A stretch of DNA of 64,000 nucleotides from Hofstenia miamia (lineage: Eukaryota > Xenacoelomorpha > Acoela): positions 3,319,004 to 3,383,003 of the forward strand of contig SCFE01000002.1 of assembly GCA_004352715.1 (NCBI GenBank), given 5' to 3'. The position numbers and the translations under genes are program-made. The notes beneath the pieces are model-generated. The model saw only the letters and a program-made list of their open reading frames with translations, was not told where the DNA came from and ran no database searches. Shown here in pieces: positions 48,075-58,363 of this stretch. The first letter of the stretch is position 1. Each line of letters begins with the position of its first letter.

Positions 48075-50335
48075 CAAAAGGTTTAGGTTAACATTTTTTG
48101 GACCAACTTAGCTTTTAGACTTTTTAGTAAACCCTATTAAAATATTCCGCCCCCTTATGCAGAAATCCTGCATTTTGTTTGCAATTATTCAAAACTCTTT
48201 TTCCAAAAAATTGGTTTGAATATAGTCTATGGTATAAAAACTAGGAAATTTCTTCTTTTTGTAGTATCACAGTGTTCTTAATATCAAAGGCGTACAGTGT
48301 TAGCCTACATCGTATAAATTTTACAATTATTTAAAAAAACTGAGTAAATTACTCAATGACATTTGCATACATTTTAAACTAAGTTAAAAAATATTGAAAA
48401 TTAATAAATACAATCGGTTTTCTTTAATTGCTTATGTCTGTTAAACAATTTTTTTACTTTAGCTTACGGTAGTGAAGGAGTTCAACCTTAAAAAGCCTGA
48501 AGATTTTTGAGAAATTTTCATGATCCTATAACAGTTTTTAAACGCTTACAGCTCGAAAATTCTTAACATTATGCTTAATCTGAAAACCCCGAAACCTCTA
48601 ACTTTGCGCACGGCACGCCTGAATAGGTTTGAAATATCTTTGCACATCAAGAAACAGTCAAAGTTCTTTGTTGCTTTCCGGCTTAAAAGCTTCTAAATAC
48701 ATGAATAATAGGTATCGAGAGAAATTAAATTCGAAATTTTCAAAGAAAACTTGTTAATATTTTCAACAACTCTTCCAGAGCAATACGATTTAATACAACT
48801 TTCAACATTGAAACATGTTCTCTAATGGACCTACCAATGCCTCCAAGAATTTCTCAAATTTGGTAATAGGCTTGGAGATAAATCCTTTGTGAATGTGGAA
48901 AACGGTTCGTCCGCCAGGCTGTTTAAGGTTAAAGTAAAATCCAATTATAAAATTGTTTGGTTTTATTATAGCAATGCAATCAGAAAATTATGAATTATTT
49001 TAGATATGAAGGATTAGGGACGGGCTTGGACCAAGGTGAATACCTTGGCTTGGACTATATTGAAAAAGGACCGGGTATGATATCATGGCCCAATTACAAC
49101 TCTGGTACGAATTTGAAGATCAAAGCACTTCAATTAATTAAAAAATTTTTCCCGTAGCCTATACACTTATTATGATATTTAATGCTTACAACATGTTTTA
49201 AGACTATTCTAAGGTAGCATTCATACTTAAATTATGAATAAATTTATAAAAAGTCTATTTTTAAGAAAAACAAATTTTGGCAAACTTTACAAAAAGCGAG
49301 ATATTTATGAAATTGCAACTATATAAAATATAGCTGCATAGATTAAATATACAATGAAAATAAAATTTACAGACCAAAACCGGCTTTTATTAGCTCTTGT
49401 CGGCCAACTACCGTCCCCGGCCTTAAAATTTCCGGACGGTTCCAAATCCGATCTGAAGTAATTTTAATAGTTAAAAAGCATAAAATAGAACGTCCCAAGA
49501 AATTTTAAATACCTCAGTGATAAAATCTCATATCATTTAAGAGAATAATGAACGATGAGTGACTGGCAGCAATCTTTATTTGATGCAATAATATCTCAAT
49601 ACTAGCTTCAGATGCATGAGCGATATAATAAAGAAAATCATTTCAATTTATTTTAGAGTTGGACTTTCAATTTAAGGTAGAAATATGATAAACGCCTTTA
49701 TCATGCCTTAAATTATAAAGATTCTCGTGCTATAGGAATTTTGTCAACAATATGATTATTAGATATTTTGTTTTTACATGAAACTACTATTTTTCTTCGC
49801 CCTTTCAACATTTTTGTATTTTGTACAGTAAAGGCCTCCGATAAATCCCTTAAATAGGTTTTGTAAATTTAGCCTATTGAAAAAGTTCCAAGCTTCAAAA
49901 ATAGATGACTATTTCACTGCATAGGTTTGAAAATAATAATGTCATCAGCTATACGAAGTCCTCATTTTTTTTAAAAGAAGTTTGTTTTTGTAATGTACTA
50001 TGTTTCATGGAAAACTAGTTAGTTGAAAAATTTTGATTAAAGGTGGTTGAATCAACCTCCTTTGTGAGTTCAACAGAAAAGGTAAAATGTGACAAATAGT
50101 ATCAATACACCAAGCCTTCTTTGAAGGTATGAGGTGAATGGATGTAACACTTTCAAGGCACTAAATGGAATTTCGTACAACTCTTCTTATAAATAAATGC
50201 CTAATGTATAGTGAGAATTTTGCTAAGGATGTGAGAAAATTTGAAATATTTAAAATTCAATAATTTCGAACTAATAGCAACTTTGATAAATCACTTAATT
50301 TAATTTGCTTAATTTCTTCCAATTTTGATGTTTAG
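48075..50335. other. No gene recognised; hAT remnants
   Basis: At 49030-49106 a GC-richer stretch ends in CCCAATTACAACTCTG (inverted CAGAGTTG), the end type of the hAT at 30107. 49378-49460 has CCGG-rich phrases of the same style. Upstream exons of the next gene might lie here but none is clear. Confidence 0.4.
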
Positions 50336-50338
50336 GTG

Positions 50339-52216
50339 ATGAAGATCAAAACAGAAAACACTGCTCTCGCTTTCTTAACAGTTTTTGCAATGGTATCATA
50401 CGAATATTCATGTATCCCTGCAAATGTTTCGCCTGATAAATGGGAAGATTGGATAAGAACTGAACTGTGGAAAATGGTAGTTGCAGAATTTCTTACAATA
50501 TTAGCCTATCTAATTATTTTCTTTAAGTGTTTTGGATTTCATGTCTGTATTTCACTTTTGAAGAGTTGCTGCACGAATCAACATATACAGAGAAAAAAAT
50601 TGCGCCAATCTACAAAGTTCACCAAGATTGTGGGGCTGATAAATGTCCTAATAGTAATTGCATATGCATATAGCCCAACTGGGTCTGATACCATTCCAAG
50701 CAATCACTTATTCTATAACAAGGCTGGACTTCGCTATGTATTACCAATAATATTTATTTTAGTTTGTGTAGGCTATACGATTTATTGCTCCAATTGTTGT
50801 AATGTTCATTTGTTTGTTTGTTTCATCATTGGCATGTTATTTATTTGTCATTTTTTGTCAAATTATCCTAGTTTTGAATCCGTTAACTACAACAATAGTA
50901 AAATATACTGTCATGCCCCTGTAAGAACATATTTGGTCAAATGTCATAGAATCATGACGACTTTAATAGAAGCAATGCCATTAGTCTACACATGCAGAAA
51001 TACATATGATGTATCATGGATGGATAGAAAGCCTGGAAAGCCAAAATTACTTGCCTATCCCGAATTCACAAACTGGGGCATGAATGTAGAAATGAGTAAA
51101 TCTATGCAAGTTATTTCGAGGAATGTTCATGATTTTTCAATCGATTTAAAGGGAAATATCTCAAAGATACCCGAATACGAATTTGTCGTATCAAGAATGA
51201 AATCTATGCCAGAAGTTTTCATAAAAGCCGTACGGAGAGCTCATATAAAAAGAGAGCCTTTTAATAACGCAAACCAAAACTTATTCATACTATTTATTGA
51301 CAGCGCCTCGAGAGCGTTTGTGGAGGCTTACTTACATAAAACAATTGGATTACTGCAGAAATGGAAAAGCGAATTGAGTGTTAACTTTCACACATATTTA
51401 CGGTATCATCACTTTCCTGGGCGATCTAGAGGAAACAGAACTCCATTTTTTGTAGGATATAGCTATGAATACCTTAAAACCAAAACAAATTTCTCACAGC
51501 CAACATTTACGAAATTGCTTCAAGATGAAGGATTTATCAGTGGCTATGTAACCACGAATTGTCAATTAGGTTTTTGGGGACCAATGGCTACTAATTCTAC
51601 ATGGCTGTATGGAGTTCCAAGAAAATTTTTTGTTGATAAAAATCATCACCAAATGGCATTCTGCGATAAGAATTTTATAGATCAGAAAAGACCACTACGT
51701 TTTGATAAAGGGCCGTGGGCTATTGGCAAGCATTGTATATATGGAAAGCAAATTTCTGAGTTAGCAGGAAAGTATGCATCAAGCTTTTTTAATACCTATA
51801 GTGACAAAAAGAAGTTTATGTATGTTGACCTTTTAGAATTGCATGATCCTTTGGGTACTAATTTAGAAAGTATTGATGATTCCATCTATAAGACTTTTAA
51901 AAGTTTAGAAGATTTCACTTCCAATACAACGTTTGTGATACATGCAGATCATCCTCATATTTTGCTTGATAAGGAGCTTCATCTTCCATATTTAAGCATT
52001 ATTCGTCCACGAAATCATCAAATACCTAGCCAAGCTGAGCTTAATCAACAAAAACTATATACAGTTTATGATTTGAGGTCGACAATTTTAGATATTCTCT
52101 CCATTAAAAGCCATCGTGAACAAGAAGTACTTGGACGAAATGTATACACAGATGAACTGCCTTCAAGAACTTGTGAACAAATAAACCTAGCTCATGAGAT
52201 GTGCAATTGCATCTGA
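50339..52216 (+). CDS. DUF229 domain protein with N-terminal multi-pass membrane region
   Basis: 625 residues from the ATG at 50339. A 3' splice-site-like ttgatgtttag directly precedes GTGATG, so this may be the last exon of a longer gene. The first 175 residues hold about four membrane segments (roughly 46-71, 96-112, 133-150, 157-175) with cytoplasmic-looking basic links. The rest matches DUF229, an uncharacterised family of the alkaline phosphatase/sulfatase fold. LFIDSASRAF (D321, S322) is at the nucleophile/metal position. A cysteine-containing KHCIYGKQ is at the CxGG-like site, LELHDPLG has H502-D503, and VIHADHP has D537-H538 where most members have SDHG. The metal ligands are thus largely kept. 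The substrate is unknown. The membrane fusion is unlike the usual single-anchor DUF229 proteins. Confidence 0.8.
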   Translation: MKIKTENTALAFLTVFAMVSYEYSCIPANVSPDKWEDWIRTELWKMVVAEFLTILAYLIIFFKCFGFHVCISLLKSCCTNQHIQRKKLRQSTKFTKIVGLINVLIVIAYAYSPTGSDTIPSNHLFYNKAGLRYVLPIIFILVCVGYTIYCSNCCNVHLFVCFIIGMLFICHFLSNYPSFESVNYNNSKIYCHAPVRTYLVKCHRIMTTLIEAMPLVYTCRNTYDVSWMDRKPGKPKLLAYPEFTNWGMNVEMSKSMQVISRNVHDFSIDLKGNISKIPEYEFVVSRMKSMPEVFIKAVRRAHIKREPFNNANQNLFILFIDSASRAFVEAYLHKTIGLLQKWKSELSVNFHTYLRYHHFPGRSRGNRTPFFVGYSYEYLKTKTNFSQPTFTKLLQDEGFISGYVTTNCQLGFWGPMATNSTWLYGVPRKFFVDKNHHQMAFCDKNFIDQKRPLRFDKGPWAIGKHCIYGKQISELAGKYASSFFNTYSDKKKFMYVDLLELHDPLGTNLESIDDSIYKTFKSLEDFTSNTTFVIHADHPHILLDKELHLPYLSIIRPRNHQIPSQAELNQQKLYTVYDLRSTILDILSIKSHREQEVLGRNVYTDELPSRTCEQINLAHEMCNCI

Positions 52217-52670
52217 GTAGTACCTGCGAAGTAAATATTTGCACAATTCATTAAATATCAAGTCCAATATTGTTTAAATGAATTTGTACTTTCAAAAATA
52301 ATAACTTAGCACATTACAAAACTTACCAAAAAATTTCAAATACATCCAGCAAAATTATTATCTATCTTATTCTATCTTATATTTATAATCGAGAAAAAAA
52401 ATTGATTTTGATTTAACTTTATACAATCTGGAAATTTTCTTAACTACCTAATGGTAGTTTTACAAAAATCTTAAACGCATACTAATTGCGAACTTATAAA
52501 GCTACACAAAGTAACATAAATGTCTTCCTTAGAAAAATCTCTAGTGAAATTAATGACTGATTACATGTGACTTCATAATTCTCAAACAAAGATTTTCTAC
52601 TCTCAAATAGCCAAATATTTTTATTTTTTTTACCAAAATTTTTTCGCAGAGTTTTTCGCATTTGTATGTT

Positions 52671-52673
<3 letters not shown>
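52217..52673. other. No gene recognised
   Basis: A/T-rich 3' flank of the DUF229 gene, with a doubled TCTTATTCTATCTTATATTT phrase at about 52364-52385. Confidence 0.6.
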
Positions 52674-52729
<56 letters not shown>

Positions 52730-52758
52730 TATATACATATATATATATATATTTATAC

Positions 52759-52789
<31 letters not shown>

Positions 52790-52799
52790 TATATATATA
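52674..52799. repeat. (TA)n microsatellite, longest in the window
   Basis: About 125 bases of TA tracts interrupted by CAG and short T or A runs. It ends exactly at the CAGTGCCGTATTAA end of a hAT remnant. Confidence 0.95.
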
Positions 52800-53490
52800 C
52801 AGTGCCGTATTAAGCATGGGCCAACTGGGCCATGCCCCATGGCCTCGCTGTTTATGGGGCTCCGCATGCAAATGACAAATTAGCTTACAAATAATTTTTT
52901 TAGCTGCTAGAATTTATACATAACAACTTCATACTAAAATTAACACTAAAGCAATTCATTGAGAATATTAGAAAAAGCGATGTTTATTTTAAAACTTCAT
53001 TCCAAAATAGTAAAAAATTTTCAAATATAAATTCTTTTAGATTATCAAAATTCATTAAGGCTAAAATGTAAGACTTGGATTTTTAGTGAGTCAGTTATAA
53101 AAAGTTGTTGAAGTTGATTTAAATATTTGGTTATGATAGGGCAATACAAAGTATTTATCTAATCTATGGTGTACAAATGGAGTTGGTTGCTGACTAGTTT
53201 TCCTAATATTGACATTGCATTTCGAATTTCTTTAACATTTTCTATTAAAAAAAGAATAAAAAAATTTTAAATTGTTTAAATTAATCTCTACTGGCCATTG
53301 ACTTTAATGAAGCCATAGAAAATTTTAAACTATAAAGCTGGAAAAAGTGTTCTCATTAAAATAAATCATATTAATAGCAATTAATAAATACAACACAGTT
53401 GTTGCATTCTTTCTTTGTAACTTAATTGAAATGAATAATATATTAAATTAATTTATCTAATGCCATGCCTATATATATCAACTAGTAATG
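52800..53490 (+). mobile_element. hAT remnant, left part only
   Basis: Begins CAGTGCCGTATTAAGCATGG and runs parallel to 28899-29920 with many indels. Shared phrases include ATTAAGGCTAAA.TGTAAGACTTGG at about 53055 and AATTAATTTATCTAATGCCA at about 53446. No right end was found. Another GC-rich fragment, GTGCGAATACGATTATTACC, follows at about 53490. Confidence 0.65.
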
Positions 53491-54359
53491 TGCGAATACG
53501 ATTATTACCTCCGGGTACATGGTTTTATCCGAAGATACGGGTTGGTCCGCATAATTATTATGTACATATTTTCAAAAAATTCATTAAATATACAATGTTA
53601 ATCTAGTTCTTATCAAAAATATTCTATTTGCTGTGTACGAACCGATATGTATTATTTTTTTAAAATGCTATGCATTAAATTTTTATTATACATGTATTGC
53701 GCATTTCGCAAACCTTATCCTTATTGAACCATAAGTTGAAAGCTTTTAAAAACACTAAGCCAAAACATAGATCACCTCATGTAGATTTAATCTTGCAAAA
53801 AAAAGTTCAGTTCTGTAAATCAAAAGGGAGTGATGAATCTAGAATCATCGAACTGTGGCAATAAATATAGAAATGGCACCATGGTTTTCAGAATATTAAT
53901 AATCATTTTTGGAAATTTTGAATAAAATCATTGTTATGACATGGGTCTATGGGACCAGAATATTTCATTTAACCCTTATTATAATATAAAAATTTCAAGG
54001 TATTTCCAGGCAATAACTTCTTTACAAATCCTGGATGCGAGCATCACTTTAACGGCTCTCATGCAAAACGAAAGTTAGTCACTTGCAAGATACGTGAACA
54101 TAATGCTTTTTCTAAATGAATACTCCAGTCGCGTCCAAATCCCCCTCTCCTAATATTGATCACAAAATTTTATAAATTATACAAACATATCAAAATATGT
54201 AGTAAGTAAATTATAAATTATATTAATGAGTGTGAAACATAATGCAAAAACGAAAAAAGACTAATAAATTAAAATCTATTTAATAAAGATATAAATGTTC
54301 GTTTTGAGTTTTAGCGTTATCAGTTTCATATATTTAGAGATTGCATGCTTTCGTTTTGT
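53491..54359. other. No gene recognised
   Basis: A/T-rich DNA. 53490-53560 (GTGCGAATACG ... TCCGAAGATACGGGTTGG) looks like another transposon end. Confidence 0.4.
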
Positions 54360-56258
54360 TCAAGACTGTTTATTAAAAAATACATAAAGAATGTTTCCTT
54401 TTGTACATATCAAATCGTCATATGAGTCTTTATTAAGATCAACAGCCTGAAATATTGAGTCGAAGGAATTGCAAGGACTCCTTCTATTAATGTTGCTTAC
54501 TTTCATATAGTAACTACCCATTTTATTTGAATACAGTAAAGTTAGATAGCCTGCAAAGAAAAAGAACTCATTGTTGGGTTGACACCTGCACACGCATAGC
54601 CAATCGGGGTGTTCGTCTGCGTCGAAGTACCCAGTTATTAGAATGGGTCTCTTATCTTTTGGATCTTCATGAAAACAGTACGAGTTTACTGTTGATTTAC
54701 TATCAGAGATTTTATAGTATAAAACATTTTCAAATATCCTATGGTTAAAGACAATGACATTTTCGTCATATGTCAAGCACATAATGCTTTGAGTGTACAT
54801 AAAGAGTTCTGTGCAATTTACATATTCAACGAATAAATCAATAATGAAGCTGAATCGTGGGAACCCACAATTGATGTCCGTAAATATCCTCAGAACAACA
54901 TGATTTGATGCCGCATTTCCGAAGCAATACATTGCAGTTAATACATCATCGCATGTCAGATTAAAGACATTTCCAGAAATGAAAAGAATGGGACACTGGC
55001 TTTCATATGGTTTAGTAAAATCGGAAAAAAATTTTAAAACTGGATTTTCAATTTTAAACGGAAGTACTAAGACATTAGAAATGGTAAAATTCTTGAAAAT
55101 GGTTGTAATTGTCGATATGTTGTTAGAGGAGTCAATGCATCCAAGCATCGTTTCTATTGAAGCAATTGTCGTATAGGAACACACTGGAGCAGCATAAAAA
55201 TGAAAATCAGGAGTAAGTGGAAATATTTTTGTGTCATTGAGAAAATTCACATGTATAACAATTTTTTTTAACATACTGTTATAGCAAATTGCATCAACAA
55301 TGGAATCATTAAAAAATCTTCCGAAAATGGCAGTAGATTCACAATTTTGTATGTGATACTCTTCTTCAATGGCGTAGGTTCCCAAGAATGGATTGTACAA
55401 AAAGTCATTATTTGCGTTAAATCCAAATGAGGACAAAATTGTACCTTTTGAAATGCCATAGTCACAAGTGTACCTTCGAGCAGTATACAGAATAAAGAAC
55501 CCACTGGGACTTTCATTTGGAACATGGGCTAAAATAGCGTTACCCATAGTTACATCAACATAAACAGGCCCATTTTTTGATAGTGGATAATCAAATAGCG
55601 CAAAGTGGTGTCCTCTCGCCCAAGGCATTTCTATCAACTCCAGATACACTGTATGATTTGTCATCCAATATCGGTAAAAGTTTGGAAATAACTTTGTTAT
55701 CCAGGGTAGAGTGCAACTGGTTGTTTTTATAATCTTCCCACGCGTAATATGAGTACCAACTATGTGAAGCTTAGCAATCAATTCAGTAACCCGAAGATCA
55801 CAGTTTGTCCACTCAAGATAAGTTGCTGAACTTGAAGTTTTATAGTTACAAATTAGATCACTATAACTTCCCATTTCCTTTCCTCCTTCAAAGCTCACAA
55901 CAAACTTCACATCCGACTTTTGCGGCATCGCAAAGTGTATTATTATTGAACTTGAACGGTAATGATCTATCCCTAAATAGCTAAAATCCAACATTTTCAT
56001 TGCAAAGGAATTGGGTGAAATCTCTTTGAGAACATACATGGTTTCAATAGATGCATGCGAAAGACACTTAAACGGGGGACTTGTTGGTTTCCATGATGTC
56101 CATCTAACTATTGGCGCCACACACTTCCAAAAATCATCAATTTCTGAAATCTCAGTTTCAGATTCAGCTGATCCAGATCTTGAACGTTTTACAAATGCGT
56201 ATATGCTTTGGATATTCATGAATGTCATCACCAGAATACATTGCTGAACCTTAGTCAT
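54360..56258 (-). CDS. Secreted protein of unknown family, paralogue 1, FG-GAP-like C-terminus
   Basis: 632 residues in one exon. The frame is open to a GTG at 56288, but the first ATG (56258) opens a good signal peptide, MTKVQQCILVMTFMNIQSIYA. No other membrane segment. Many cysteines and N-x-S/T sequons fit an extracellular glycoprotein. The C-terminal part has two acidic loops, GYFDADEHPDWLCV and AVDLNKDSYDDLIC, of the DxDxDxxxD type found in FG-GAP/VCBS propeller repeats, which bind calcium. The rest may be further diverged propeller blades (inference). It is about half identical by eye, over its full length, to the protein at 60964-62892. Landmarks shared by both are ARRYTC, HGISKG/YGISKG, NDFLYNPFLG and SPPFKCLS. 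It is transcribed away from the glycosyltransferase gene, with 695 bp between the start codons. Function unknown. Confidence 0.85.
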   Translation of the reverse strand: MTKVQQCILVMTFMNIQSIYAFVKRSRSGSAESETEISEIDDFWKCVAPIVRWTSWKPTSPPFKCLSHASIETMYVLKEISPNSFAMKMLDFSYLGIDHYRSSSIIIHFAMPQKSDVKFVVSFEGGKEMGSYSDLICNYKTSSSATYLEWTNCDLRVTELIAKLHIVGTHITRGKIIKTTSCTLPWITKLFPNFYRYWMTNHTVYLELIEMPWARGHHFALFDYPLSKNGPVYVDVTMGNAILAHVPNESPSGFFILYTARRYTCDYGISKGTILSSFGFNANNDFLYNPFLGTYAIEEEYHIQNCESTAIFGRFFNDSIVDAICYNSMLKKIVIHVNFLNDTKIFPLTPDFHFYAAPVCSYTTIASIETMLGCIDSSNNISTITTIFKNFTISNVLVLPFKIENPVLKFFSDFTKPYESQCPILFISGNVFNLTCDDVLTAMYCFGNAASNHVVLRIFTDINCGFPRFSFIIDLFVEYVNCTELFMYTQSIMCLTYDENVIVFNHRIFENVLYYKISDSKSTVNSYCFHEDPKDKRPILITGYFDADEHPDWLCVCRCQPNNEFFFFAGYLTLLYSNKMGSYYMKVSNINRRSPCNSFDSIFQAVDLNKDSYDDLICTKGNILYVFFNKQS

Positions 56259-56701
56259 TAGAAAGCTCAATGTTAATTTTGGATACACTATTTGGCATAA
56301 ATAAATTCATCAATATTAATAAATTAATCTCTTTTGTTAAATGAAATAAAGGACCTGACTTTCGTTTGTTTAAATCTCTTCAATTGCCTTTGCTTCAAAA
56401 CTATTAAAGTTTAAACACCATTTTAATGTATAATCTTAAGCCATTAATAATATATCAAAAGGATTTGCAGTGTTCTAACAAAATCGCGTAATTAATTCAT
56501 GATTTAGTTTACACAAATATAATATATTTTAATGTCATTTTAGACAATACCCTCAGCATGAAAGATTTTATATTTTGTGCATATTTTGCTTTTTTGAACT
56601 ATATTGTAAAGTTTTCTTTCTATATTTAGATCTTGCTTGCAGATATTTGAACCTATTCTTCTACCATACAAAATCAACAGTTAATGTTATGAAAATGGTG
56701 T

Positions 56702-56705
<4 letters not shown>

Positions 56706-56756
<51 letters not shown>
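56706..56756. repeat. (TA)n microsatellite between divergent genes
   Basis: About 25 TA units in the middle of the 695-bp region between the start codons at 56258 (minus) and 56954 (plus). Confidence 0.95.
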
Positions 56757-56758
<2 letters not shown>

Positions 56759-56953
56759 AAACTAAGAAACTCTGTACAAAGTGTAAACAGAAATACTTAA
56801 AAATAGATTTTTAAAAAATGAATATTTTGAGAAACATGGAAACTGATTAACTAGACAAATTACTATAGCGTTGTAAATTTGAATAACAATTGAATTTTTT
56901 GCTTGAAATAAATTAGCTTGTGCAATGTTTGCGAAGTAAACAATGCTTTACTA

Positions 56954-58363
56954 ATGCAAACAATAATTCTGTTGTTATTCGGCTTAGCATTATTGCACAA
57001 TTCTATTGGTAGACATGTTGTGATAGTAACAATATGTACCTCTCATTTCAACATTACTGAAGGAATAGCTAAAGGTCTACTTGCTCGAAACCACGATGTT
57101 ACGTACATAGTCAGTGGCGAATGTAGTGAACGCGTTCAAACTATTGGTGCAAAGATTTATAGCACTGATAAATGGAATTTCTCAAGCACTGTTTTTGAAA
57201 ATCCCAACATATACATAAGTGAGTGCGTACAATTTGCTGCATTGCAACTCCATGGCCTCATTAAAAATAGCGAATATGCAAAACCAGATTTAATTGTGGC
57301 TGACTATTTTGCTATTGGAATTTCCGCAATCCCAGAAAAGCATAACATTCCTTACGCGAATTTACTTTCTGGAATGGGAGATTTTCCAGGAGTGGCGAAC
57401 AAAAGAACAGCTTTGAACGCATATTTTGCCATTGATGACAATGCTTCAAATATTACACAATATATTTCCAGGGCTCTACATCATGCAATAACAAATTTTT
57501 TGTTATGCCCCATTTATAAGACTAGCAACGCATTACGGAAAAATATTGGGCTTAAGGATGAATTCACATCTCTTTCACACATAGTCAATTCCTACCCTTC
57601 ATTTGCATTTCTTAATCCAACACTTCAATTAAGCTTTGCCAATGCAAATGTTTATTCATTAGGAATCATTAAAACATCATACAATCTACCACCTTTACAA
57701 GATGATATTTCAAGATTTGTAAAACATTCAGAGATGGATATTCTGTATGTTGCTTTTGGTAGTACAATGACACCCTCTATTAAGGTCAAACAAGCACTAA
57801 TAAGCGTTCTTGAGAAACAATCATACTACAACGTAATTGCATCCAGATTTCAAGAAGGCATTACATTCACTTCTAAGATCAAAGTTACTGAGTTCACTTC
57901 GCAAATGACACTGCTGCATCACCCAAAAGTAAAATTATTCATTTCTCATTGTGGAATGAATTCAATACTGGAAGCAATTAGGTCAGAAACAGTAATAATT
58001 TGCTTGCCACAAGGACGAGATCAACACATGTCAGCATTTGGGCTATCGAATGCTGGTGTAGCATTGGTTATTGACGATGGTGAATCAAAAGATAGCATTG
58101 CAAAAACTATAGAACTGGCTCATCAACAATACAAAGACCTCCAAAGTGCAATAAAGCAGCAAAAACAGGTTCTCTATGCAATTGATGGAATAAAACAAAT
58201 AGAAAATCTAATGAGCCGATATGCAGGGAAAACGACCAGAATTGTTTGTTCTGATCCTTATACAGCTGGACATAAGTTGTTTGTAATTAGCTTAATAACT
58301 ATCTTCATTTCCATTTCAATTCTAATACCAATTATCATAACTAAGATATTATGGAAACGGTGA
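56954..58363 (+). CDS. UDP-glycosyltransferase (GT1 family)
   Basis: 469 residues in one exon. The frame is open upstream to a TTG at 56918, but the ATG at 56954 begins the signal peptide MQTIILLLFGLALLHNSIG. The N-terminal half (acceptor side) follows GRHVVIVTICTSHFN. The C-terminal half holds YVAFGSTM and the UDP-sugar signature LFISHCGMNSILEAI (H332) to GRDQHMSA (D356, Q357). The protein ends in a membrane helix (about 442-465) and a short basic tail ILWKR, as in ER UGTs whose catalytic part is lumenal. The family moves a sugar from a UDP donor to small lipophilic or lipid acceptors; which ones is not readable. The acceptor half is weakly conserved. Its neighbours on both sides are the secreted paralogues. 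Confidence 0.9.
   Translation: MQTIILLLFGLALLHNSIGRHVVIVTICTSHFNITEGIAKGLLARNHDVTYIVSGECSERVQTIGAKIYSTDKWNFSSTVFENPNIYISECVQFAALQLHGLIKNSEYAKPDLIVADYFAIGISAIPEKHNIPYANLLSGMGDFPGVANKRTALNAYFAIDDNASNITQYISRALHHAITNFLLCPIYKTSNALRKNIGLKDEFTSLSHIVNSYPSFAFLNPTLQLSFANANVYSLGIIKTSYNLPPLQDDISRFVKHSEMDILYVAFGSTMTPSIKVKQALISVLEKQSYYNVIASRFQEGITFTSKIKVTEFTSQMTLLHHPKVKLFISHCGMNSILEAIRSETVIICLPQGRDQHMSAFGLSNAGVALVIDDGESKDSIAKTIELAHQQYKDLQSAIKQQKQVLYAIDGIKQIENLMSRYAGKTTRIVCSDPYTAGHKLFVISLITIFISISILIPIIITKILWKR

Noticed and set aside
47006-48111. Long open frames across the N gap
   Set aside because: They consist of unknown bases; no coding content.
52494-52875. Tyr-Ile repeat proteins on both strands
   Set aside because: Produced by reading (TA)n tracts in frame; same for the frames at 35038-35316 and 56575-56814.
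56918-56953. TTG start 12 codons upstream of the UGT
   Set aside because: Eukaryotic start at ATG 56954 opens directly into a signal peptide; the extra residues would mask it. The same reasoning was used for 54360-56258 (GTG rejected) and 60964-62892 (TTG rejected).
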